Source: Sorghum bicolor
Taxonomy: Eukaryota; Streptophyta; Magnoliopsida; Poales; Poaceae
Direction: 5' to 3'
NCBI RefSeq assembly: GCF_000003195.3
Contig: NC_012872.2
Span: 19,687,804-19,751,803 of the forward strand
Length of the DNA stretch: 64,000 bases
The translations under genes were made by a program, and so were the position numbers. Shown piece after piece: positions 46,781 to 57,696 of the stretch. How positions within the stretch are numbered: the first letter of the stretch is position 1; each line of letters starts with the position of its first letter. The notes under the pieces are model-generated. The model had not been told where the DNA came from. It did not search any database and saw only the letters and a program-made list of their open reading frames with translations.

Positions 46781-47356
46781 ATGGTTTATAGCAAGTCTTT
46801 TGATGAACATGTTGAGCATATCCAAAGTGTCCTTGATGTCCTACGTGAGCAAAAGTGTACATTTTGCACCGACAAGGTAGTCTTTCTTGGCTTTGTTGTT
46901 TCAGGTCAAGGTGTGGAGGTGGATGAGGAAAAGATCAAAGCTGTTCATGAGTGGGTGCCTCCACAAAATGTGAGTACAAGCTTCAATGTTGCCGATTTAT
47001 CTCCTTTCTTTAGATTGGACGAGTCGAGGACGACAAGAGGGGGAGGATGATATGACCACGCCAGCAAGCAAGATGTCACAAGCTCCAAGTCAAGCTACAA
47101 CCACTCAATATTTACCTACACCGACACCAGCCCAAGTCATTGATAGACCGATTACACATAGTCGTGCAAAGAAGCTACAAAAAGAGGTCCACACGCTACT
47201 TTGTGAGATTCATTTTAACATTAATGAAAATTATATAGTACCTAAGTATTGTACCTTGATTGTACTTAGGTATATAGAAGAAGAGAAGGATGGATGGAAC
47301 CCTAAAGAACAGACCAGTGCAAGTCCCAAAAGACAGACTAGAAAAACGGACCAGTA
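46781..47356 (+). pseudogene. Gypsy pol fragment: RT thumb fused to polyprotein C-terminus
   Basis: MVYSKSFDEHVEHIQSVLDV and FCTDKVVFLGFVVSGQGVEV are the end of a Ty3/gypsy reverse transcriptase. At about 46970 the sequence jumps to VSTSFNVADLSPFF, a motif from the far C-terminus after integrase. After one more frame change it reads ITHSRAKKLQKEV..., the end of the polyprotein, to 47356. RNase H and integrase have been deleted between them. It lies inside the CACTA ends, so it is either a nested insertion or captured sequence. Confidence 0.75.
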
Positions 47357-48290
47357 GAGTCAATAACGGACTAGTGTAAAGAAATCTTTATAACTTTTCA
47401 CTCACAAAAGCTATGAAGGCCCATGCAGACTTGTTGGAAAGCTTGTGGAGTCTACTTTTCAGTTTATCTAGTGGTAACCAGTTTGGATACTCCATATTGC
47501 CTGCAGACTAGAATTAGTACATACTTCTCAGAAGGTCAATAGTCTGTCGTGACAGAATGTTGGTACAACTTGCCGAGTAAAGCTGTACCAATCTACAATG
47601 TTTGTTGCTCGATGGCATACATTGCTGGAAAGCCCTTTGAGTCTAGTTTCACACCCAATAAACGGTTCATCATTTGAAATTATGGTCAGTTTTTTGGAAA
47701 CTGCTCTGGAGGCCAACAGTCACGCGCAGCCAGTTCGGGAATCCATTCCGAGGGGACCTTTCACATTGCCTTCCCTCAAAAACTCTATTTTGTTTTCAAA
47801 CCTATCTAGAAGGGTTGTTCCTAATATAAATATTCCCTCCCTCTAAGCTATAGGCACCTTTTGATCATTTGATAAACTACATGATATTGCAGCCACGCTG
47901 CTGAGTGCCTTACTCAACATTTGTTCTTTCTTGTTCTTCCTGGACTTGTGAAGTGAATCCTCTGGGTTCCCCTACTCCGTGCTCTACGGCTTCCGTTCGG
48001 CTGCACTGTATTGTGTGGATTAGTTCCGGATTATGGTTGTGCGGTCGTTCGGAGATCGAGTTAAAGTCTTTGTGGTTTCAGTGCCTCTCTCCCCGTCGCT
48101 TGGTCGCATCCAACCTTTGTCAGGTATAAATCTGGTTATCCGCTATTTGCATCAAGTTATCCTTGTTCTTTTGATCTACTATCGTGAAGATTGGGCCACC
48201 CTCGTGCCGATTCATATTGGTACCCATCAAATCTACATTCAGAGATTCCTATTGCTGTCATTCATATACTAGATTAAAACTGCAATGTAT
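47357..48290 (+). repeat. Probable LTR remnant of the nested gypsy element
   Basis: It follows the polyprotein end directly. It contains two degenerate repeat units (around 47425 and 47620, TTGGAAAGCTTGTGGAG core), then a downstream region (47900-48130) in the style of an R-U5 segment (CTCCGTGCTCTACGGC, GTTCGGAGATCGAGTTAAAG). Exact termini were not fixed. Confidence 0.5.
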
Positions 48291-48759
48291 CAAACATGGA
48301 ATGGCTGAATGGAGTTATTATCTTGGATGGGTATGAAAATGGAAGCAACCTTGCTGCAGATTGAGAGATGTTGACTGGAAATGAGATAGCTACAAATTCC
48401 TAGTGCTAATATTTTATCCTTGTATTAACTGTGTTCTATTAACACTTGACAGATGTTGACTAGAAATGAGATTGCGTATAACTGAGAACAGTCTGTACTT
48501 TGTTTCCACATGCTAGGTGATTCCTGATTGTTTCATTGTACACTAGCTGTGCTTTTGTTAGTAAGAACCAAACTACAGTTTACATAATGTTCCACAGAAC
48601 AAATCATTTAAATTGTACTATAGTCTGTCCATGTTGCTAGGTTTGCTTCTACCTCTCTAGGACAAAGCACAGCTATCTATATTCTTTAAAGTACATCTTG
48701 TGTGATATTTGCACCTCACTTTAATCCAATAAGTATGAACTAATGATGGCTCATTATTG
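48291..48759. other. AT-rich interior of CACTA element
   Basis: No coding frame is supported. It probably holds decayed CACTA internal sequence. Confidence 0.4.
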
Positions 48760-49144
48760 TTTCAGTCCAATATGGAAGCTTTGAGGGCAGCACCTGTTGC
48801 TAAAGGGTGAGGCAGGAGTATCCAATGTGCAGGTTATGTCTTAGGTGCTCTCCAAGAACAGCTCAAACCTTTTCCTTAAGAACATTGGTATCAAACCAGT
48901 GGCATCCTCCAACTCAGTAGCATCAAATGAAGGCGAGCTTCGGGAACAACTAGCAGCTGAAGCTAAAGCTGTTGTCTTGGGGAGCTCAAGAAGAGAAGTG
49001 AAGAGGCTGAGGAAAAGCTAGAGAGGACACAAAGTGAGATGGAAGAGATGAAGAAGCTGATAGAGATAAACAACAAGGCAGTGGAGGAGAACAATGCGCT
49101 GTTGAAGCATATCTTGTCCCTCAACAGCACTTGTTCGACATGAT
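48760..49144 (+). pseudogene. C-terminal coiled coil of CACTA-associated protein (plant transposase_24-like)
   Basis: In pieces the plus strand encodes an alpha-helical acidic end (SNEGELREQLAAEAKA, then EEAEEKLERTQSEMEEMKKL, INNKAVEENNALLKHILSLN) before a stop at 49142. A frame change occurs near 48985. This ending is typical of the second protein of grass CACTA elements. The N-terminal part is missing. Confidence 0.6.
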
Positions 49145-49449
49145 AGCTGCTCATAGGTACTGGTAGTAGGTTGGCATCCTGGCGATTTTGTTTATGCAAT
49201 GACTTGTAGCTGCTATTGCTGGTGGTTGCCATCAGGGCTGGTGTTTGCCAACTTTTATTAGTTGAACTGAGTTTAGTAGTGTTGATGGTGAACTGAGTTT
49301 GTGCACTTATGTTGCTAGTGATGTCAAGTAATTTATGTGAACTGAGTTTATTAGTGTTGATTCAGTTCTATAGTCATTAGAATACTAGATCTGTCTTTAT
49401 GGAACCTTATGGTCATTTCAATGTTATTTGCATTTTCTAATGAAATCAG

Positions 49450-50043
49450 CATGAGCACCTGAACATTCTGTGATGAAAATTTTGACCTTCTGTGACGATT
49501 TTGTAATCAGATCTATGACAAAAATGAGAATCATTCAAAGCAAGGCAGGTGGACTAATCACATCCTGCCACATGGCCCAATAAAAAATAACACGTGTACC
49601 TTCTACGTCACCGACCATGTTAGCAGCCACGTGTCAAGCCACGTCAGCAGAGACGTGGCAAGCCACATCAGCTACCACATGTCATGCCACGTCAGCTGGC
49701 CACATGGACGTGCCACGTGCACAAGACATGTCAACTGTCAGCATGGCAAACGCCGTTTGGTAGCCTGACGAAACGATATGCTATGACGAAAAATAGCGTA
49801 ATTCAATGATGAAAATAGTCTGTCATAGAATGAATTCCATTCTATGATGATTACTGTTTCATCATAGAATACATGCATATCTATGATGAAAATTCACGTT
49901 TCATCATAGTGGACAATCAATGATGCTCATTCCATGACAAAATACTTTTCATCACAAGTTCATCATAGAATATTTGTTGTAACGATTTAGGAGTCTTCTG
50001 TGACAGAAGCATAGCGTCATTGATGAGCACATCCCTAGTAGTG
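49450..50043. repeat. CACTA 3' subterminal repeat region
   Basis: It contains repeated ACGT-core words (GCCACGTCAGC, CCACGTGTC, GACGTGGCA, CCACATGTC) between 49590 and 49735. At 49770-49985 there are repeated ATGATGAAAA/TCATCATAG words in both orientations. In CACTA elements such subterminal repeats bind the transposon's DNA-binding protein. The right terminal inverted repeat follows. Confidence 0.75.
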
Positions 50044-50194
50044 ACAACTCATATGAATGAATGCTTCGCATTTTGTGTAGTTTCACGAAGAAACAATTTG
50101 CACAAATTCCAAGCACTTGTGCTTCCTATGTAATATCCTATACCAACAAACATATGAGGAAGTGCAACATTCCTATACAAACAGATTCCACCAC

Positions 50195-50563
50195 ATGTGG
50201 AGCTTTCCTACACAACCACCTAGAGCTTGCTCATTAGGGACTGCACCTAGAGGTGTGCATATCTCATCACCAAACATGGCACAGATGGTAGGCACACTGC
50301 CAGCATCCGTGTTACCAGCAGGCTATGTGACGAACGCCACTACGAATACAACAGCGTCTGAGCGCCAAGGCAACATGAAGGGGAGGAAGCCAGATTCATG
50401 GGCTCTCATGTGGTATTTAGCTTGGGGATGCATAACAACAGCCATGGTGAAAGAACAACTGAACGAATGGGCAAGGAAGATACACGAGGATAACAGTAGC
50501 GGTGGCGAAGAAGACAGCATGCTCGAACGTTGCTCATGGGTTTTAGATGGGCTATTGGACTGA
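50195..50563 (+). CDS. Unrecognised open reading frame
   Basis: The first in-frame ATG is at 50195, giving about 122 codons. A mild Trp/Ala-rich segment (SWALMWYLAWGCITTAMVKE) is followed by an acidic patch (EDNSSGGEEDS). I do not recognise it. The flanks are transposon debris, so it is probably a fragment of a transposon protein or chance. Confidence 0.25.
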   Translation: MWSFPTQPPRACSLGTAPRGVHISSPNMAQMVGTLPASVLPAGYVTNATTNTTASERQGNMKGRKPDSWALMWYLAWGCITTAMVKEQLNEWARKIHEDNSSGGEEDSMLERCSWVLDGLLD

Positions 50564-51192
50564 TATGGTCCTTTGAATGACAGCTAGTGGCACAGATGCG
50601 CTGACTGCAGACTGCAGTCCATGAGGTCGACTGCATGGGTTTTTTTTCCCATAAATAGGCAAAAGTTAGGTGAAAGCCCAAGTTTGGTTTTAGTAATTAA
50701 TGAAACTAAGTTGCTAATGCCTTGTGTTTAAGTGATTTTAGTTAGGCATAGCAACACGTGTGATGAAGGTGCAAGGTGGCATGGAAAGATGGCCACATGA
50801 TTGCAAAGAGATGAAGCATGGAGTAGAGATCATGGTGATAGACAAGGAGTTAAGTGATCAAGGCAAAGGTATAAACATAGAGTTTTGCTTTTGTCGGTCT
50901 AAGTTGAGTAGATATGTGTTTGACCAGATTTAGGTTAGATAGCCGACTATCAACAGGGGAAATCACGGTTATCTCTCGAATCAAGTGCTACTAGGTCCAT
51001 ATCTTGAGCACATGCATTAGGATCTAGTAAAGTGCTAACCTAACACCTTTGTTGAAAATGTTTGTAAAAATGCTAACACACATGCACTTTGGTAGTGGAT
51101 ACTTGGTGGTATTAGCACATTTGCAAAGGAGGTGGAGTTCCTAGGGTAGAGAGGGGTTTGTGTTCCTCTCTCCCACCGAGCTTGCGAGGTGG
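50564..51192. other. Unassigned repetitive region
   Basis: No gene. Phrases such as AAGTTGAGTAGATATGTGTTTGACC are in the style of LTR sequence, but no boundaries were found. Confidence 0.35.
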
Positions 51193-51941
51193 TGTTGACA
51201 CCGTTTTTTGGTATGAGTTAAGACGGTTAAGCAGAGCTCATCGGTAATGGGGAAATTGCTATGCGGGATCGGTAGAAAGGTGTCGAGAGTCGATTTGAAT
51301 AATGCCAATGATGAGACGATAGTTGGTGCTGCTAGCCTAGGAATGGAAATGACGACTGCTGATTATTACCGATTGATCGCCAATGCCAGTAGCAGAAGAT
51401 TGGTCGCCGATGCCGATGGAGGGAAGTGAAGAAGCTGTTGTCGATGGGGCAGGACCTGATGAATACTTAAGACAAGGGGTGATGAGGGTTTTGTCGTAGC
51501 TAGAGGAAACATAGGGATAGATAGTTATTGCTTATTTTAGTTTACCTTATATGTAAGAGTCCTACCTACTTTGTTTAGATTTTAGTCGTATTTGGTTGTA
51601 ACTCTTGGGATCAGGGTATAAATATAGACCTAGCAGCAATGTAATAGATATATCAATCAATACCAAACACAAGTTTTACATCTACTTTTCGACGATTTCA
51701 TCAACTCGCATACTTTTTTTCTATTTACGAGTTCTCAAGAATTCGGTGAGTTATACTTGATGATTTCTCGAGTTCCGTGTGAGTACCTTTTGGCCGTGAC
51801 ATCTAGGCACATCGCTGTTGTCAGGACCAAAGTATTCAAGTTATCACCTTTATCGATTGCTAGGTCAAATCGGCTGGCACGCCTTAATATTGAAATTGGG
51901 TATTAGCCCTTTGTGTTTGTAGATCTATTTTTGCATCAACA
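51193..51941 (+). repeat. LTR of a gypsy-type element with primer binding site
   Basis: It begins TGTTGACACCGTTTTTTGG and ends TTGCATCAACA, 749 bp. The primer binding site TTTGGCACGTCCAGTGGGAC follows at about 51946-51965. About 25 bases of internal sequence follow, then the Athila-like LTR cuts in at 51990. The rest of this element is not in the window. An open frame at 51247-51429 lies inside the LTR and is not supported as a gene. Confidence 0.75.
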
Positions 51942-51989
51942 CATCTTTTGGCACGTCCAGTGGGACTCAATCAACAAGATCGACATGGC

Positions 51990-52150
51990 TGTTGACGGTT
52001 CTTAAGTATCAATTTTAATTATCAAATAAACAAGAGAAAGGACCAATATGCAACCATCACCTAGAATTAGGGTTTGATCTGACAGAATTCCACGAGTTTT
52101 GTTGCTTATCTGTTTCTGCAGGGGTTATCAGGAAATAAGGAAGAAAGGCC
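51990..52150 (+). repeat. Partial LTR start of Athila-like element
   Basis: 161 bp nearly identical to 52432-52593; the one difference I saw is 4 versus 5 G in a run. After 52150 the sequence is unrelated and leads to a polypurine tract, so most of this LTR and most of the internal region were deleted. Confidence 0.88.
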
Positions 52151-52416
52151 TCAGTGAGATATATATATAAAAGATAATGAGTGATCTGAGAGAACCTATG
52201 AGGATCAAAAGGTATGCTAACTTTCTTTCAAAAATATACAAAAACTCCAAGTGACAGGATTGAGAAGAAAGGATCTTTACTCTTAATCATATACTTCCCT
52301 GACTATGGTACACAGTGGAATTTTTAACACCCTGCAATTGTAAAGAGAATGCTTTAAAATGTTTTACCCCAGATATTTTTCTTAACCATCCTTTTCTCGA
52401 GGACGAGTAAAAGCCT

Positions 52417-52431
52417 AAGTATGGGGGTATT
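52417..52431 (+). other. Polypurine tract of Athila-like element
   Basis: AAGTATGGGGGTATT directly precedes TGTTGACGG at 52432. The preceding context (CTCGAGGACGAGTAAAAGCC) is usual for the end of such elements. Confidence 0.75.
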
Positions 52432-53091
52432 TGTTGACGGTTCTTAAGTATCAATTTTAATTATCAAATAAACAAGAGAAAGGACCAATATGCAACCATC
52501 ACCTAGAATTAGGGTTTGATCTGACAGAATTCCACGAGTTTTGTTGCTTATCTGTTTCTGCAGGGGGTTATCAGGAAATAAGGAAGAAAGGCCCACATGT
52601 CGGGATTACATAGAGATATCAACGCACCGCGCAATTTTACATCATCTAGAAAACTCCAGAAGCCACGAGACCGAAGCGGAGGCGAAGCTGGGCCAGGCCC
52701 AGGGCGCCCGCCCTGGTAGCCTGGGCGCCCGCCCCCCTTCTGGAGCCAATTCAGGACTCCTTCGCTCGGGATATTCCACCGACCTATTGGATCAAGAAAA
52801 CATAGTACCACCTCGGCTATCGACCCAAAAACGCATAGAAGAGGAGGACTATATAAGCGAGGCCCCCCTGGCCCCTGGAGAAGACATGAAGAAATTATCA
52901 TAGAGACTGAGGGGTGCCCTCGAAGGAAAACCTCTTCTCTAATTAATATTTCTTTTTAGGCTTAGCAATCAATGTAAGGTAGAAATAGATCTTCTAGTTT
53001 CTACTAGATTGAGAGAGATAGAGTGGAGGTGTAGAGTGGAGGAAGCCCGGCCTGTCGGTGTCTACTCCAAGCTTGTACCTGCGGGATCAAG

Positions 53092-53096
53092 TTCTC
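53092..53096 (+). other. Target site duplication TTCTC (left)
   Basis: TTCTC immediately before TGTAACACCC. The same five bases follow the inverted LTR at 59946-59950. Confidence 0.85.
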
Positions 53097-55959
53097 TGTA
53101 ACACCCTAAAAATTTCATTTCTCCCAAATAGGCAAATTGAATTAATCATTTGATGTGAGCACTAAAGAATAGTAAGAAAATAATTTTTTGAAATAAAATT
53201 CACTATAGGTTTTAGAAACATGTATGTGCATTCATGCTGCTGCATGTATTTTTGGTGTGTGAAGTTTTTCTTTTCAAATTGGTTTTGCTTTTCTTTACAA
53301 AATATTTGAGCAAAACATAAATTGGAAAATTGGAAAAGGAAATTTCCCTCTCCCTACCCGACTTGGGCTTGGCCCAACCTCTTCCCCCGCGGCCTGCCTG
53401 CCCCCTTTCCCCTTCTTCTTGTTCCGGCCCAGCGCCAGATCGGCCCATCTCGCGGCCCAGTGGCATCAGCCCGCGCCGCGCACCCCTCTCCCTTCGCCGC
53501 AGTGGCTGACAAGGCGGCCCCACGCACCAGCGCCACTGCCAGGTGGGACCCACCTGTCGGGCCTGTCTTCTACCTCGAGTCCGAGCCGGACACGAGTTGC
53601 ACCGCAACCGCGCGCGCGATTCGCGCGAGGAGTCTTGGTTTCGCCCGATTCTAGTCCTTTAAATATCGCCCCGAAGCTCTGCTAACCCCTCAATCCATCT
53701 CGAGCCGCAGCCGCCGCGTGAAACTCACCGGAATCCGCCGCCGAGATCCGCCGAATCCCCAATCCGCCGATGCAGTGCACCCCGAGCCGCGTGAGCCGCT
53801 TGCCGGTCTTCCCGTCGCGCTTGCGAAGTCGCCGAACCGCTTCTTTCGTGATTTCGTGTATTCTGTGCGTAGCTAACCTCGGCCGAACCTTCTTGCAGAG
53901 CCGCCGCCCGCCTCTTGCCGTCGTGAGCTCGCAGCGGACTTCCTCGGCTCCAAGCTTGGCCCTAGGTGAGTTCGCATCGAGCGCCTAAGTGTTCCGGTGT
54001 TTTCGGTTTAGTCTCTCGTGCCCTAAATCGCGTAAACCGTGAGCTCCGGCCGTGCTCGGCCATGGCGCCACCGCCGGCACCTCCAACTTCGGCCGGCTGT
54101 CTCCCCTCCCCAACCCCCGATCTAATCCTGGCCATCGATTTGAGATCCAACGGCCAGAAACGAAGGATACCCCTTCGGCCGGCTATTTTTCAAAAAACCC
54201 CCTGCGCTTTTTAATGTTATAACCCGCAGTCCTTTACGCTTTCCCGTTTTACGCTTTCCAAGCTAGGAAAACGTATTTCAGTCGCGCAGTTTAAAAAAAG
54301 AGTTTCTCAGAATTACAGTTTTGCCATCAAGTCTATTTTGCTCATAAAAACTTCGTTTTAACTCCGATTTATTCCGTTCAAGTTGCGTTAGATTCGTTTT
54401 CGCATAACCTATAGTCTAATGCTACTGTAGTACAAGTTTTCAACTTTTTAAATCTGAGTTTAGATTTAATCTATTATTTATGTAAAGTAAATCTTCGGAA
54501 AATCATAACTTCTTCGTTATAACTCCGATTTTCGTGATCTTTACGTCTGTGTGATCGTAGAGCGATGTAGATTCGTTTTATAAACTTTTCATCTTTATTT
54601 ATTACTGTTGGTGTACTGTTCTAATAATAGGCTTGTTTGCTTTGCATGATTGCCTTTGGATGATTGTTGTTGATGTGGTGGTTACGAGTAGACGGTGAGC
54701 AGTTCGTGGGTGAACAAGAGTACTTCTACGAGCAGGACCAGCAGGACCAGTGTGATCAAGGCAAGTATAGCATGGGATCATCCTTGTTTCCTAATAACTT
54801 TAATCACACAATTCATATTGCATGTGTCTCCTTGATAAGGATTTCCTAGTATTGATCTTATACCTTGTCACCTATGGTTATGCACTGGGTAGCTTATGCT
54901 AGTGCTCCACTAAACCATGATCTTGTAATTTGACTAAAGAATTATGCAATAAACATTAAAAGATGACTTTTTAGCAACATTGGAAAAAGAGGGCTGGAGC
55001 ATTGGGCTATTTTATGGTGCTCTAGTTTCTCTCCATAAGGACTTATCTGTATCTGACCATCCGGGACATACAGTACAACTGTGAGGGCTACATGGCTCTG
55101 GCTTTAGCTCAGTATGAGGACCTTTTCTAGCTTGTTAGTGGTTACCCTAGTGGCGCAAGTGGGGGATAGCAGACCGTGGATTCCTGCGGGTGAGTCACAC
55201 GGACTGACTAACGAAACCTAGCGGCCCTAACTTGTTAGACGAACCTTTGAAAGGCTTCATAGTGAACCCTGCCGGTCTTCCTTGGGAGTGGGCTAATGGG
55301 CTGATCACCTCGGGCAAAAGGGTAAATCACGACTCACAGTGAAAGTGTACAACCTCTGCAGAGTGTAAAACTGATATATCAGCCGTGCTCACGGTCACGA
55401 GCGGCCTTGGACCAATACAGAATAAATGAACCAAATGGCACTTCATTAAATGTTATTATTGTTAATATGCTGTTTATGCTATTCTTTATTCACTTTACCT
55501 GATCATGAGTTTACTATGGGTCTTGACAACTTGATGCTACTCTTATGCTAAAATTGTGACAACTAAAAGCTACATGCAGTTGAACCAGTGTCTAGCCTTT
55601 GAGCTTCATGAACCCCCTGTTATACTTGTTAAGTACGAGGTGTACTTACACTTGTTTATTTTCTTTATTTGGATAAAAATCCCGGATGGGTAACAGATGG
55701 CAATGGTAATGACTACTACCAGTACTTCCCTGAGGACTTCTAGACTTGTGGTCAACCAGTTGACGTGCCTGTGTGATGGAGCTTCCATGCTAGAGTTATC
55801 TTTTATTTCCGCTATATTTGTGTAAAGACTCTGAGTTATATCGTTATGTAATAAACACTTGTGATGATACTCCCTATAATTTGTCGGCTTATGTGTGATT
55901 GATCTCTGGGCACACATAAGGTTTTGCATTCAATTTTATCCTTAAAATTGGGTGTGACA
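53097..55959 (+). repeat. 5' LTR of Tekay-type element (2.86 kb)
   Basis: TGTAACACCC to GGGTGTGACA. GC-rich between 53340 and 54210; TTTAAATATCG at about 53658 is a possible TATA substitute. The distal part matches the end of the LTR at 12767-16544. Frames such as 53212-53607 and 53966-54214 recur in the inverted copy and are LTR sequence, not genes. Confidence 0.87.
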
Positions 55960-55962
55960 AAT

Positions 55963-55975
55963 TGGTATCAGAGCC
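55963..55975 (+). other. Primer binding site, initiator-tRNA-Met type
   Basis: TGGTATCAGAGCC, three bases after the LTR end. It is an exact form of the plant initiator methionine tRNA complement. Confidence 0.92.
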
Positions 55976-56152
55976 GTGTTGACTGTAGGACACAAGCCTA
56001 GATAGAAATGGTCGTTTTAGTAGTCTTTTCTTCTCTATATTCGTGCTTACCATCTTGCTCTTGTTATTTTCTAAAAACTTTATGCTTCTATCATCTTATT
56101 CTATTATGAAATCATTGATTCTAATCTAACTTCTCCCCGGTCTACTCTATAG

Positions 56153-57021
56153 ATGGTTCGTGCCAACAAGACCGCCCGCATCTCCACTGGAGGGTACCAT
56201 CCACCTCGTTACCAATACGAGCCTATGGAGCCACAAGAGGAGAGTTCACCGGAGCGTGAGGAGACCCCACCACCTTCAGAGCAAGCATCTGGGCCAGAGC
56301 TATCGCAAGTGGAGTCTGAACCAGAGGAGGAGCCCCAGGAGTTCATACTTATTTCTGATGATGAAGAAGAAGGTGCTCCCGGAGGAGGTCAACCCCCATC
56401 ACCGCCACAAGATGGACCTACTGAAGATGATGAGCCCCCTCCCATAGGGTGGACTAGGAAGGTGTATCACAAGGCTTCGTGCAACTCTCCGTCGCATCAC
56501 CGGCTGGTGGGAATGTTGGAGAATTACTTCTCTGACTGGGATGCAGTGGTGGAGTATTCCTGCATTGAGTACACACACCCCCTGGAGAACACCTACTGGA
56601 AGTCCAAGGTGCTGATCTTTCCCAAAGATGTGGAGAAAGATGCCTACTTGAAGGACAGGGCTACCGTCATGATGGACATAGAGCTACCATGGAAGAGAGC
56701 ATGGAGGAGGCAGCTTTCACAGCATGTTTGTTCCTCCGTGAGCAGCGTTTCAGTAACATGCGGTGGGACATACACCGTTATCTACCCCGCCTGGACCCGG
56801 AACAAGGATGGGGAATGCTGGAGCCAACAGATTTGGACCCAGTCTCCCGAGTGATGGTGTACTTCGCTCATGAGATGGTGGAAAAGCATTTGAAATTGCA
56901 AGACATGGTGATAGCACAAGGGAAGGCTCTCAAGAGGTGCTACAAGATGATTGACGAGCATCGTGAGAGGGAAGGACAGCCCAAGATCTATGGAAAGCTT
57001 GACTATGAACCACGCCCTTAG
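56153..57021 (+). pseudogene. Pre-gag ORF of Tekay-type element, one frameshift
   Basis: ATG at 56153. The N-terminal half is acidic and Pro/Glu-rich (residues 20-95, with SDDEEEGAPGG), then a globular stretch (GWTRKVYHKASCNSPSHHRL, LENYFSDWDAVVEYSC, YWKSKVLIFPKD). A one-base shift near 56690 moves coding to the frame that ends at 57021 (FLREQRFSNMRWDIHRYLPR, YFAHEMVEKHLKLQDMVIAQ). Together they would give about 289 residues. I do not recognise a family. It lies between the primer binding site and gag, with its own start and a 675-bp gap to gag. It may be an accessory protein of this retrotransposon group. Confidence 0.6.
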
Positions 57022-57239
57022 TGTTGGAGGTCCCTATTTTAAGCCGCTAGTAGCGCTAGTGAGTTGAGTCATGTTAGTGTGGTGTGCTTTTGTTATGCTT
57101 AGTTGCTTGTTATTATGTTCATGAGTGAGTTGGATCTTTGTAATGAGTGCTGGGACATTGTAGGCATGTCTACAAGTTCCATAGTTTAGGTTATTAAGGA
57201 TTAAGGTTTAATGAATAAATAGTTGGGTTGGAAAATCTG

Positions 57240-57640
57240 TCTTTCCTGTTTTCGTTCTTTAAACCTTTCTGTCTTAATAATTTTACCCAGAAAAATCAGT
57301 TCGACCAAAAATTATGAAACTTTTATGGGAATAACTAGACTTAAGCATCTTTCCTATGCCGCTGGAATCACCTTTTTATCTGATCTGAGCCGAGAGTTAT
57401 GAATGTTGAAAACAGAGGTTCCTGTGCAGTTTGAGTTCTGGGACAGTTTCGATTGGAGACAGATTATGGCTAATTTAATGTCCGAATCAGAATTTGTGTT
57501 CTAAATAAAAGTTGTAGACAATTTCTTAAGATTTCCAACCATCAAAGTTTCGCCTCTGTTGGACTTTTATATCTCAAGTTATGATTGTTTTACTGAACTG
57601 CTGGCACTGGACTCACTCAGAAAGTTTTCAGGATGGCAAA
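57240..57640 (+). repeat. Degenerate repeat units upstream of gag
   Basis: Two to three diverged units of roughly 190 bp, with cores near 57305 (AAATTATGAAACTTTTATGGG) and 57500 (AAAAGTTGTAGACAATTTCT, followed by AAGATTTCCAACCAT). Same type as the units at 23840-24480 and 34235-35110. Confidence 0.55.
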
Positions 57641-57696
57641 CTTGTGTATGAAAGTTTATATTTGGGAGATTCTAAAGTTTTGCATGATTATGACAG

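Larger units (their letters stand above)
46435..50043 (+). mobile_element. Defective CACTA (En/Spm-type) DNA transposon
   Basis: The right end reads GAGCACATCCCTAGTAGTG, the inverse of CACTACTAGGGATGTGCTC. The left end CACATAGAAATATGTTCATCAATGACG is a degraded inverse match, sharing CATCAATGACG. Subterminal arrays of short motifs (ATGATGAAAA, TCATCATAGAAT, ACGT cores) flank both sides. The 3' part of a transposase-associated coiled-coil protein is at 48760-49144. The catalytic transposase is missing. The 3-bp flanks (TTG, ACA) do not match. Confidence 0.75.

Noticed and set aside
53212..54214. Open frames that recur at 58828-59830
   Set aside because: They are the same LTR sequence in two orientations, not a duplicated gene.
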